From positions 1-11,535 of the forward strand of contig JAOAPW010000242.1 in the NCBI GenBank assembly GCA_025463105.1: DNA of 11,535 nt, written 5' to 3'. Shown piece by piece: positions 5,519 through 11,535 of this stretch. The notes under the pieces are model-generated. The model searched no databases and had not been told where the DNA came from. It saw only the letters and a list, made by a program, of their open reading frames with translations. Each line of letters starts with the position of its first letter. Position 1 is the stretch's first letter. Made by a program: the position numbers and the translations under genes. The DNA is from Candidatus Acidiferrum typicum (lineage in GTDB: Bacteria > Acidobacteriota > Terriglobia > Acidiferrales > UBA7541).

Positions 5519-7504
5519 GTGAGTTCTCCTTCTTTGAATCCTGAACCTGATGAACTTTTTGGGCCGCTGCGCCGCTATTGGGGATACGACGCGTTTCGTC
5601 CTTTGCAGGAACGCATCGTGCGCAGTCTGCTGGGCGGGCGCGATACTTGCGTCGTCATGCCGACAGGTGGCGGGAAATCGCTGTGTTACCAGTTGCCCGC
5701 GGCGATGCTGCCGAAGCAGACCGTCATCGTTATTTCGCCTTTGATTGCCCTGATGCAGGATCAAGTGGCGCAACTCACCCAGATGGGAATTCCATCGGCG
5801 CTTTTGAACAGTTCTCTCGCGCCGCGTGAACAAGCGCAGGTCATTGAAAAAGCCCGCGCGGGCGAATTTCGCCTTTTGTATCTTTCGCCCGAACGACTCG
5901 CGCGTGAAGAAACGTTCGAGTGGATGCAAGGCGTTTCGATATCATTCTTCGCCATCGATGAAGCGCACTGCATATCGGAGTGGGGACATGAATTTCGTCC
6001 CGACTACCGCCAGTTGAGTCGCCTGCGCGCCCGATTTGGCGACCGGCCTATCGCGGCATTTACAGCGAGCGCCACGCAGCGCGTGCGGCACGATATCATC
6101 CATCAGCTTCAACTTCGCGATCCCCATAAATATATCGCCAGCTTCCACCGGCCCAATTTGCGATACGTTGTGAGGGAATGCGATGCTCGCTCGCAGCCGG
6201 ATATGCTCGTCAGTGCGCTTCGCCATTATTCCGACGGAAATATTATTGTGTACGCGCCCACCATCGCCAAAGTTGAAGAGACCGCGGACTTTCTCCAGGG
6301 AATTGGAATTCCCGCCATCGCCTATCACGGCCAGATGGACGCCGCCGACCGCAGACGCAATCAGGAGCGTTGGATGTCGGATGAAGTGCGCGTGCTGGTC
6401 GGCACAATCGCGTTCGGCCTGGGCATCAATAAAGCCGCGGTGCGCGCAGTGATCCATCTCTCGCTGCCGAAATCAATTGAACAGTATTATCAGGAAGCCG
6501 GACGCGCGGGACGCGACGGCCTTCCCGCCGATTGCGTTCTTCTCTGGCAAAAACGCGATGCGGGCCTGCACGCGTACTTCATCGGACAAATCAACGATTC
6601 CCAGGAGAAAGAACGTGCCTGGCAGCGTTACAACGAAATTCGGCAGTTCGTCGAATCGAAATATTGCCGGCACCTGCAAATCTGCAGGCATTTTGGGGAA
6701 ACTCCCAAATGGAAGACTTGCGAGGCCTGCGATGTCTGCGGATCGGAGCCTGCGTGGCTCTCCGCTCAGGAAATAACGGTAGCGCCGAAAAGATCCAAAT
6801 CCAAACGCCGAAAAGTGCAGCAGCAACCGCTCGAGATCAAAAGAACATCGCGGCCAACGCCATTCGTGCAAAGGGAAAGCGCGCGTGTCACGCCGGACCG
6901 TGTTGCATCAAACCCGGATCGCGCTGCGTCAAACATTGACCCGGAACTGCGCGAATATCTTCGCGAATGGCGCCGGGAAACAGCAAAGCAGCAGAACACC
7001 GCCGCCTTCATCGTAATGCATGACACCACGCTCGATGAGATTTGCCGGATTCGTCCACACTCTGTTCGCGAACTTCTTCATATTTCCGGAATCGGCGAAC
7101 GCAAAGCGGAATTGTACGGCCAATCGATCTTGGACGCCCTGCGCGAATTTGAAAAAGGCTCCCGAAGCAGCCCGGCGCCCGAAAAAAAAGTGAGCCCGGC
7201 CGCGGAGACGATGCGATTGCTTGCGGAAGGCCGCACTTTGGATGAGATTGCCGCAATTCGCGGCCGGCAGCGATCGACAATCGTAAGCCTGATCTCGGAT
7301 TTGGTAGAACGCGGAGAAGTCGAATTTCAAGCGAACTGGGTAGATCACGACAAACAAAATAAAATCGAGGATGCCTGCGGGAAACTTGGTCTTAGCAAGC
7401 TCACGCCCATCAAGGAAGCTCTCCCTCCGGGATTCACCTATGAGGAAATTCGCCTCGTGGTGGCACTGTTGCGCCGGCAGGAAGAACACGACACCGCCTC
7501 GTGA
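5519..7504 (+). CDS. recQ: ATP-dependent DNA helicase RecQ with HRDC and C-terminal HTH_40-like domain
   Basis: 3'-5' DNA helicase of 661 aa acting in recombination and fork repair. Helicase motifs are complete: FRPLQ (26-30), Walker A TGGGKS (49-54), DEAH box (147-150) with the RecQ aromatic loop CISEWGHEFRPDYRQL, TASAT (182-186), and QEAGRAGRDG (325-334). A zinc site follows with Cys383, Cys401, Cys404 and Cys407 (an extra Cys389 is present). The usual RQC winged helix then seems to be missing: residues about 411-473 are a basic, low-complexity linker with a small DRVASNP/DRAASN repeat. An HRDC domain (about 474-546) and an HTH_40-like segment (about 558-655) complete the protein. GTG 5519 gives the full N-terminus; no better start exists before motif I. 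The gene stands alone, divergent from the ABC operon. Confidence 0.95.
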   Translation: MSSPSLNPEPDELFGPLRRYWGYDAFRPLQERIVRSLLGGRDTCVVMPTGGGKSLCYQLPAAMLPKQTVIVISPLIALMQDQVAQLTQMGIPSALLNSSLAPREQAQVIEKARAGEFRLLYLSPERLAREETFEWMQGVSISFFAIDEAHCISEWGHEFRPDYRQLSRLRARFGDRPIAAFTASATQRVRHDIIHQLQLRDPHKYIASFHRPNLRYVVRECDARSQPDMLVSALRHYSDGNIIVYAPTIAKVEETADFLQGIGIPAIAYHGQMDAADRRRNQERWMSDEVRVLVGTIAFGLGINKAAVRAVIHLSLPKSIEQYYQEAGRAGRDGLPADCVLLWQKRDAGLHAYFIGQINDSQEKERAWQRYNEIRQFVESKYCRHLQICRHFGETPKWKTCEACDVCGSEPAWLSAQEITVAPKRSKSKRRKVQQQPLEIKRTSRPTPFVQRESARVTPDRVASNPDRAASNIDPELREYLREWRRETAKQQNTAAFIVMHDTTLDEICRIRPHSVRELLHISGIGERKAELYGQSILDALREFEKGSRSSPAPEKKVSPAAETMRLLAEGRTLDEIAAIRGRQRSTIVSLISDLVERGEVEFQANWVDHDKQNKIEDACGKLGLSKLTPIKEALPPGFTYEEIRLVVALLRRQEEHDTAS

Positions 7505-7543
7505 ATGCAATTTGATATCGCGATTTAATTCTATGCTCCGGGA

Positions 7544-7774
7544 AGTCCCGAAGGGACGACACAATGTAGCCCACCGCGGAAGCTGTGGGAACTAGTGGAA
7601 AAACACAAACCCCGTAAGGGGTGACACACGGTCACCGCAGTAAACTAGGATTGCGCTATCTTGAATGAGTTCAGGGTTGCGTGCCGCCCCTGCGGGGTTT
7701 TGTGCCATATGCGATTCGATTCTTTTCCCACCGCTTCCGCAAGTGGGCTACGATCTTCCGTCCCTGACGGGACT
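7544..7774. repeat. 231-bp composite inverted repeat built of six small hairpins
   Basis: Six hairpins in mirror order: 1 GTCCC-GAA-GGGAC (7545-7557); 2 CCCACCGC-GGAA-GCTGTGGG (7570-7589); 3 ACCCC-GTAA-GGGGT (7609-7622); 3' CCCC-TGC-GGGG (7687-7697); 2' CCCACCGC-TTCC-GCAAGTGGG (7727-7747); 1' GTCCC-TGAC-GGGAC (7760-7773). The reverse complement of the right half runs AGTCCCG, AGGGACG, GTAGCCCA, GCGGAAGC, GTGGGAA, then ACCCCG, AGGGG, CAC, in the same order as the left half. The ends are AGTCCC and GGGACT. Together with the promoter below this fills the 336-bp gap between recQ and the S46 gene; no coding frame in it looks real. Confidence 0.8.
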
Positions 7775-7788
7775 GGCGCAGACCATGA

Positions 7789-7830
7789 TTTACAGACGTT
7801 TGGGCTTGGTGTATATCCGTTAAAGAGGTG
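7789..7830 (+). promoter_or_regulatory. Promoter and ribosome binding site of the S46 peptidase gene
   Basis: TTTACA (7789-7794) and TATATC (7812-7817) are 17 bp apart. GAGGTG (7825-7830) is a good Shine-Dalgarno match, 10 bases before ATG 7841. The promoter lies just outside the composite repeat (ends 7774), so the element need not be transcribed from it. Confidence 0.55.
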
Positions 7831-7840
7831 ATCGCCTGCC

Positions 7841-9934
7841 ATGAAACTCATTCGCAATATTATTTTATTCGCGCTCTGCTCGCTTTGCGTTCCATTTTCT
7901 CGCGCCGATGAAGGAATGTGGCTGTTTAACAATCCTCCCTACAAGATTCTGCAGGATAAATACCACTTTCAGCCCACCGCCGCCTGGCTCGACCATCTGC
8001 AGAAAGCTTCGGTGCGATTCAACAGCGGTGGCTCAGGATCATTCGTCTCCGCTGATGGATTGGTGATGACTAACCATCACGTAGGAGCCGATTGTCTTCA
8101 GAAGATCAGCACCCAGGAAAAGGATTACATGAAGACGGGCTTCGAAGCCCGAAGCGGCGCCGAAGAGCCGAAATGCGTGGATCTGGAACTAAACGTTCTC
8201 ATGAGCATCGAGGACGTTACGGCCCGCGTTACTGCCGCAGTCACACCCGGCATGAGTTCCGCTGACGCCGAGAAGACTCGCCGGGCCGTTATTAACGAAA
8301 TCGAAAAGGAATCACGAGACAAGACCGGCCTTCGCAGCAATGTGATTACGCTTTACAACGGCGGCCAATATCACCTTTATCGTTACAAGCGTTACACCGA
8401 CGTGCGCCTGGTATTCGCGCCGCAAAAAGCGATCGCGTTCTTCGGCGGCGATCCCGACAATTTTGAATATCCGCGTTATGACCTGGACATTTGTTTTTTT
8501 CGGGTTTACGAAAATAATCAGCCCGTGCACGTGGAACATTTTCTGAAGTGGAGTGAAGCGGGCGCCGCGGAAGGCGACCTGATTTTCGTTTCCGGAAATC
8601 CAGGCCGCACCGAGCGCCTGGACACCATGGCTCACCTGGAATATCAGCGCGACCTCGCGGTGCCCGGAACGCTCAACTTGCTGCGCCGGCGTGAGATACT
8701 GCTGAAAAATTATTCTGACCGCAGTACTGAAAATGCCCGCCGCGCGGAAGACGAATTATTCGGCATTCAAAACAGCCGTAAGGCGTACCTCGGTATGCTC
8801 GGCGGACTGCAGGATCCCGCAGTCATGGAAAAGAAGAGCTCCATGGAGAAATCCTTGCGCGATAAAGTCGGTGGCGATGCAAAGCTGCAGCAGGCGTACG
8901 GAGATGGCTGGGATCAAGTGGCTGCAACCTTAAAAACGCTGGTAAAAATCCGTGACGAGTACAACCTGATCAGTTACGGCCCCGCAAAACGCGCGCAAGC
9001 ATTCAATAGCGAATTGTTTGACACTGCTATGACCCTGTTGCGGCTGGCGCAGGAGTCACCCAAGCCCAATAACGAACGTCTCCGCGAATTTTCAGAGGCC
9101 AATCTCGAGCCGCTCAAGCTGCAGTTATTTTCCGAAGCCCCCATCTACGACGATCTTGAAACCGTGAAGCTGGCCGATTCGCTGGGACTGATGATGGAAG
9201 TTATGGGAGCGGACAATGACCTCGTAAAAAAAGTTCTCGCCGGGAAATCGCCCCGCGATCGCGCCACGGAATTGGTTCACGGCACCAAGTTGAAGGACGT
9301 CGCGGTTCGCAAGCAATTGGCGGAGGGCGGCATGAAAGCGATCGATGCCTCTAACGACCCAATGATCGGGCTTGCGAAATTAATTGACCCGCCCGCGCGC
9401 CGCATTCGCCAGACATACGAACAGCAGGTGGATGAACCCCAGCGTCAGGCGTACGGGAAAATCGCCAACGCCCGGTTCGCCGTGTATGGCTCGAGCGTTT
9501 ACCCTGATGCCACCTTCACGTTGCGCCTGGCTTTTGGTGAGGCCAAGGGTTACACGGAAGCGGGCCAGAAGATTCCCTGGGCCACGACGATGGGCGGCAC
9601 ATACGAACACGCCACAGCCCATGAGAACAAAGAACCGTTTGAACTTCCCGCCATTTGGAAAGAGCGCAAAGCGAAACTCAACCTCTCCACGCCCTTCAAT
9701 TTTGTTAACACCGCTGACATCATCGGCGGCAATTCCGGAAGCCCGGTCGTAAACCGCGCTGGCGAATTGGTCGGAATTATTTTTGACGGAAACATTCAGT
9801 CCCTGGTGCTCGATTATATTTACACGGACCAGGAATCTCGCGCTGTCGCGGTACATTCGGCTGGAATTCTCGAAGCGTTACGTAAAGTATATTCCGCGGA
9901 ACGCCTGGTGGGAGAACTCACGGGGAAGAAATAA
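7841..9934 (+). CDS. S46-family dipeptidyl peptidase (DPP7/DPP11-like), exported
   Basis: Serine exopeptidase of 697 aa, the usual family length, predicted to release dipeptides from peptide N-termini in the periplasm. A Sec signal peptide is clear: KLIR, a hydrophobic core, and likely cleavage near SRA-DEG (22/23), leaving the conserved DEGMWLF mature start. The catalytic triad can be placed: His80 in LVMTNHHVG, Asp216 in YPRYDLDICFFRVY, Ser632 in GGNSGSPV. The FVSGNPGRTERLDTMAHLEY motif is also S46-type. Residue 650, 18 after the serine (IIFDGN), is Gly; in DPP11 the matching position is Arg, which selects acidic residues, so a DPP7-like preference for hydrophobic residues is inferred. The residue after His80 is Val where characterised enzymes have Cys. 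Start and ribosome binding site agree; monocistronic, ending 12 bp from the convergent VOC gene. Confidence 0.93.
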   Translation: MKLIRNIILFALCSLCVPFSRADEGMWLFNNPPYKILQDKYHFQPTAAWLDHLQKASVRFNSGGSGSFVSADGLVMTNHHVGADCLQKISTQEKDYMKTGFEARSGAEEPKCVDLELNVLMSIEDVTARVTAAVTPGMSSADAEKTRRAVINEIEKESRDKTGLRSNVITLYNGGQYHLYRYKRYTDVRLVFAPQKAIAFFGGDPDNFEYPRYDLDICFFRVYENNQPVHVEHFLKWSEAGAAEGDLIFVSGNPGRTERLDTMAHLEYQRDLAVPGTLNLLRRREILLKNYSDRSTENARRAEDELFGIQNSRKAYLGMLGGLQDPAVMEKKSSMEKSLRDKVGGDAKLQQAYGDGWDQVAATLKTLVKIRDEYNLISYGPAKRAQAFNSELFDTAMTLLRLAQESPKPNNERLREFSEANLEPLKLQLFSEAPIYDDLETVKLADSLGLMMEVMGADNDLVKKVLAGKSPRDRATELVHGTKLKDVAVRKQLAEGGMKAIDASNDPMIGLAKLIDPPARRIRQTYEQQVDEPQRQAYGKIANARFAVYGSSVYPDATFTLRLAFGEAKGYTEAGQKIPWATTMGGTYEHATAHENKEPFELPAIWKERKAKLNLSTPFNFVNTADIIGGNSGSPVVNRAGELVGIIFDGNIQSLVLDYIYTDQESRAVAVHSAGILEALRKVYSAERLVGELTGKK

Positions 9935-9946
9935 GCGCTCTGCCAG

Positions 9947-10948
9947 CTATTTTATTTCGATCAGTTCCAGCGCCTCGTGACTCGGCCCCTCGATCATTAC
10001 GGCGCGCGTATCGCCAAACTTGTATGGCTCTTCGAGAAATTTGACGCCTTCTCCGCGAAGTTTGGCGATCCAGGCGTCAAGGTTGCTGACACTAAGCGCA
10101 ATGTGATCGGCCAAATGTCCCCGCGTGCTCACAAGCGGCTTGTCTCCTTGACGCAAATACCAATTCAGCGCCACATCATCGAAGAGAACCCCTCCCGAGG
10201 GCTGGCGGACGCTGCCTTCTCGTTCGAGCGCGGGCCAACTCCGTTCGCTCTGCTCGACTTTGCAATCAGCTTCGGTATGCGGCGTCCGTCCGGCAACGCT
10301 CGCCGCAGCGTTGAGATGCTTTTGATACCAGAGTTGCGCGCAAATCGGATCTTCCTGGAACATGTGCACGTGGTTAAAGCGCTCCACCGGCATGTCGCCC
10401 TGGTACTCCACGATGGCTCTGTCAGGCCCTTGCAGATACGCAAAACCCGCTCCTCCACGCGGCTTGACGCCTGCAACCTTGGCTTCCGCAATCTGCGCTT
10501 TGGTTAATCCCAGTATGCCACCCGTGCCTGGCCAGGTATCGCTGCTGATCAGCACGCTGCCGCCTTCGTCCGTCGTATAAAGTGGCAGGAGTTTTACTTC
10601 CTTCCGCTCCTTGTAAAGTGCCAGGTTCTTGCGCACATCAACGACATGCCAGCCGAAGTGCCAGATCGCAGTTTGCGGCTCGATTGGCGGCGGCGCAGTG
10701 ACGCGGGTGAATAGAACGTATACTTTGCCCGCTTTCAGCGCCGGGAAACCCGCAACAGTCGCCTTCGTCGTGCTGGGGAACTGCTTCATGTAAAACTCAA
10801 TCGCCGCGTCCGGGTTCATCGAATTGAGATGAAGATGATGGAATCCCGGCGCCGGAAGCGCGTCCGTCTGGCTTTTCGTTTGGGTTTTACTGACTGGCGC
10901 GAATATCATGCAGACAAGTGCCGCTAGCAGCGCGATTCTAGATTTCAC
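9947..10948 (-). CDS. Exported two-domain VOC (glyoxalase/bleomycin-resistance fold) protein
   Basis: Protein of unknown substrate with four beta-alpha-beta-beta-beta modules, making two VOC domains. The visible metal-ligand candidates are His in GFHHLHLNS, WHFGWHVVD, FNHVHMFQED and ADHIALSVSNLD, and acidic residues in AIVEYQGD and GPSHEALELIE. The ATG at 10978 has no ribosome binding site. GTG 10948 has GAGGG (10956-10960) 7 bases upstream and gives KSRIALLAALVCMIFAPVS, a normal signal peptide; it is therefore preferred (333 aa). Export would put it in the periplasm, unusual for this fold, whose known members are mostly cytosolic lyases, dioxygenases or resistance proteins. It is convergent with the S46 gene and divergent from the FecR-like gene. 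It may be an enzyme or a binding protein; the function is unassigned. Confidence 0.85.
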   Translation of the reverse strand: MKSRIALLAALVCMIFAPVSKTQTKSQTDALPAPGFHHLHLNSMNPDAAIEFYMKQFPSTTKATVAGFPALKAGKVYVLFTRVTAPPPIEPQTAIWHFGWHVVDVRKNLALYKERKEVKLLPLYTTDEGGSVLISSDTWPGTGGILGLTKAQIAEAKVAGVKPRGGAGFAYLQGPDRAIVEYQGDMPVERFNHVHMFQEDPICAQLWYQKHLNAAASVAGRTPHTEADCKVEQSERSWPALEREGSVRQPSGGVLFDDVALNWYLRQGDKPLVSTRGHLADHIALSVSNLDAWIAKLRGEGVKFLEEPYKFGDTRAVMIEGPSHEALELIEIK

Positions 10949-11005
10949 AAAATTGCCCTCGTGATATGGAATCGGCATTTACACGTTCGATTCGTCCGTC
11001 GGCAA

Positions 11006-11034
11006 ACAATATGTCAGCCGGGCTCCAGCGTCAA
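11006..11034 (-). promoter_or_regulatory. Probable promoter of the VOC gene
   Basis: On the minus strand TTGACG (11034-11029) and TATTGT (11011-11006) are separated by 17 bp. The predicted RNA start near 10999 gives a leader of about 50 bases before GTG 10948, containing the GAGGG ribosome binding site. Confidence 0.5.
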
Positions 11035-11075
11035 TCCCGGATGGGATTCGCTCTTCTTCGACACTTAGCGACCTG

Positions 11076-11094
11076 GAGACTGTCGTACGGTCTC
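11076..11094. promoter_or_regulatory. Operator-like inverted repeat between the divergent VOC and FecR-like genes
   Basis: GAGACTGTCGTACGGTCTC is a 19-bp dyad (stem of 8 with one G-T wobble, 3-base centre). It ends 14 bp before the TTGACA box of the right-hand gene, where a regulator could bind. It could also be a chance hairpin. Confidence 0.35.
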
Positions 11095-11108
11095 ATATGT
11101 CACCAAAC

Positions 11109-11135
11109 TTGACAGCGTCGCCGTTTATTTATAAC
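11109..11135 (+). promoter_or_regulatory. Possible promoter of the FecR-like gene
   Basis: A perfect TTGACA box (11109-11114) is followed by TATAAC (11130-11135) at a short 15-bp spacing. The spacing is suboptimal, so the assignment is tentative. The leader would be about 21 bases, with only a weak GGA-type ribosome binding site. Confidence 0.4.
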
Positions 11136-11162
11136 CTCAGCACGGAACCCATTTATTAAGCC

Positions 11163-11535
11163 ATGAATAAATTGCTAATCAGTATATTAGTCGCTGTCCT
11201 GAGTTTCACCATTATCGAAATTCCGGCTACAGGTGTGCCTGCGAACCCAGCCTCGATACCGCTCGGCTCAGTTTTGCAGGCGCAAAGTGTTCACTCGGGC
11301 GCGGACCTCACGTCCGTCGGCGCAACGATTTATGATAGTGATCGCCTGGAAACTCAGGAAGACGGAATTTTGCGCGTTCGCTTGGGCAAGTCGCAGATGG
11401 ATTTACTGCCAAGCACTACCGCAGAGGTTCATCGCCTCTCGTACGGTTATGTAGCCAGATTGTTTCGTGGAACCCTGTTTGCTTCTTCGCCCTCAGGGCA
11501 GACTTTTCAATTGCTCGCGAATGGCGCGACCATTC
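11163..11535 (+). CDS. FecR-like domain exported protein, 3' end outside the window
   Basis: Start of a protein of at least 124 residues; the frame is open to the right edge. ATG 11163 begins MNKLLISILVAVLSFTIIEI, a signal peptide or membrane anchor, followed by a FecR-type beta-rich domain: GSVLQAQSVHSGADLTSVGATIY, then DRLETQEDGILRVRLGKSQMDLLP, then FRGTLFASSP. The sequence matches the pattern of a threshold-setting beta helix region found in FecR-type periplasmic proteins, in which a signal or a structural role is possible. No sigma factor or TonB receptor gene is visible on this side, so a classical FecR anti-sigma role cannot be claimed. The identity of the missing C-terminal part is unknown. 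Confidence 0.75.
   Translation, partial: MNKLLISILVAVLSFTIIEIPATGVPANPASIPLGSVLQAQSVHSGADLTSVGATIYDSDRLETQEDGILRVRLGKSQMDLLPSTTAEVHRLSYGYVARLFRGTLFASSPSGQTFQLLANGATI

Noticed and set aside
6929..7564. 211-codon minus-strand frame over the recQ 3' end
   Set aside because: Overlaps the HRDC and HTH_40 regions of recQ completely and shows no ribosome binding site or recognisable motif.
7645..7932. 95-codon minus-strand frame across the composite repeat
   Set aside because: Built from hairpin sequence and from the complement of the S46 signal peptide region; no protein-like features.
9380..9856. 158-codon minus-strand frame inside the S46 gene
   Set aside because: Covers the catalytic Ser region of a well-supported gene; a shadow frame.
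1..11535. Defence island or biosynthetic cluster
   Set aside because: RecQ and an ABC pair occur, but each is a housekeeping-type gene with no linked defence or biosynthesis genes.

Overview
The window looks like chromosomal DNA of moderately high G+C from a Gram-negative, soil-type bacterium. Acidobacteriota is the best guess. The basis is the gene style (MacB-like permease with its ATPase, S46 exopeptidase, exported VOC protein, FecR-like protein) and the palindromic intergenic repeats. This is an impression from gene content, not a phylogenetic result. There are nine protein genes, two of them touching the window edges. I see no rRNA or tRNA gene, transposase, phage gene or CRISPR array.

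Layout. (1) Bases 1-2885: a membrane sensor histidine kinase and a NarL/FixJ-type response regulator, one base apart, followed by a separate small PilZ protein that probably starts at TTG 2550 rather than at the longest reading-frame start. (2) Bases 2886-3165: a terminator-like hairpin, then a strange repeat element made of 7-bp repeats in inverted orientation around a 6-bp-period array. (3) Bases 3166-5300, minus strand: an ABC exporter pair (ATPase then FtsX/MacB-type permease) with a 4-bp overlap. (4) Bases 5301-5518: a divergent promoter region with a strong REP-like hairpin. (5) Bases 5519-7504: a RecQ helicase with an altered C-terminus and a possibly leaderless start. (6) Bases 7505-7840: a 231-bp composite inverted repeat of six small hairpins, then a good promoter and ribosome binding site. 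(7) Bases 7841-9934: an S46 dipeptidyl peptidase with a signal peptide. (8) Bases 9947-10978, minus strand and convergent: a two-domain VOC (glyoxalase-fold) protein with a signal peptide. (9) Bases 10979-11162: a divergent promoter region, then the start of a FecR-like exported protein that runs off the right edge.

The genes do not form one pathway. The kinase and regulator form a signalling pair; their signal and targets cannot be read here. The ABC pair should form one complex. The PilZ, RecQ, S46, VOC and FecR-like genes look like independent units. I found no convincing new multi-gene system. The most unusual material is intergenic: three different families of structured repeats in about 11 kb, the most remarkable being the heptamer/hexamer element at 2999-3158.
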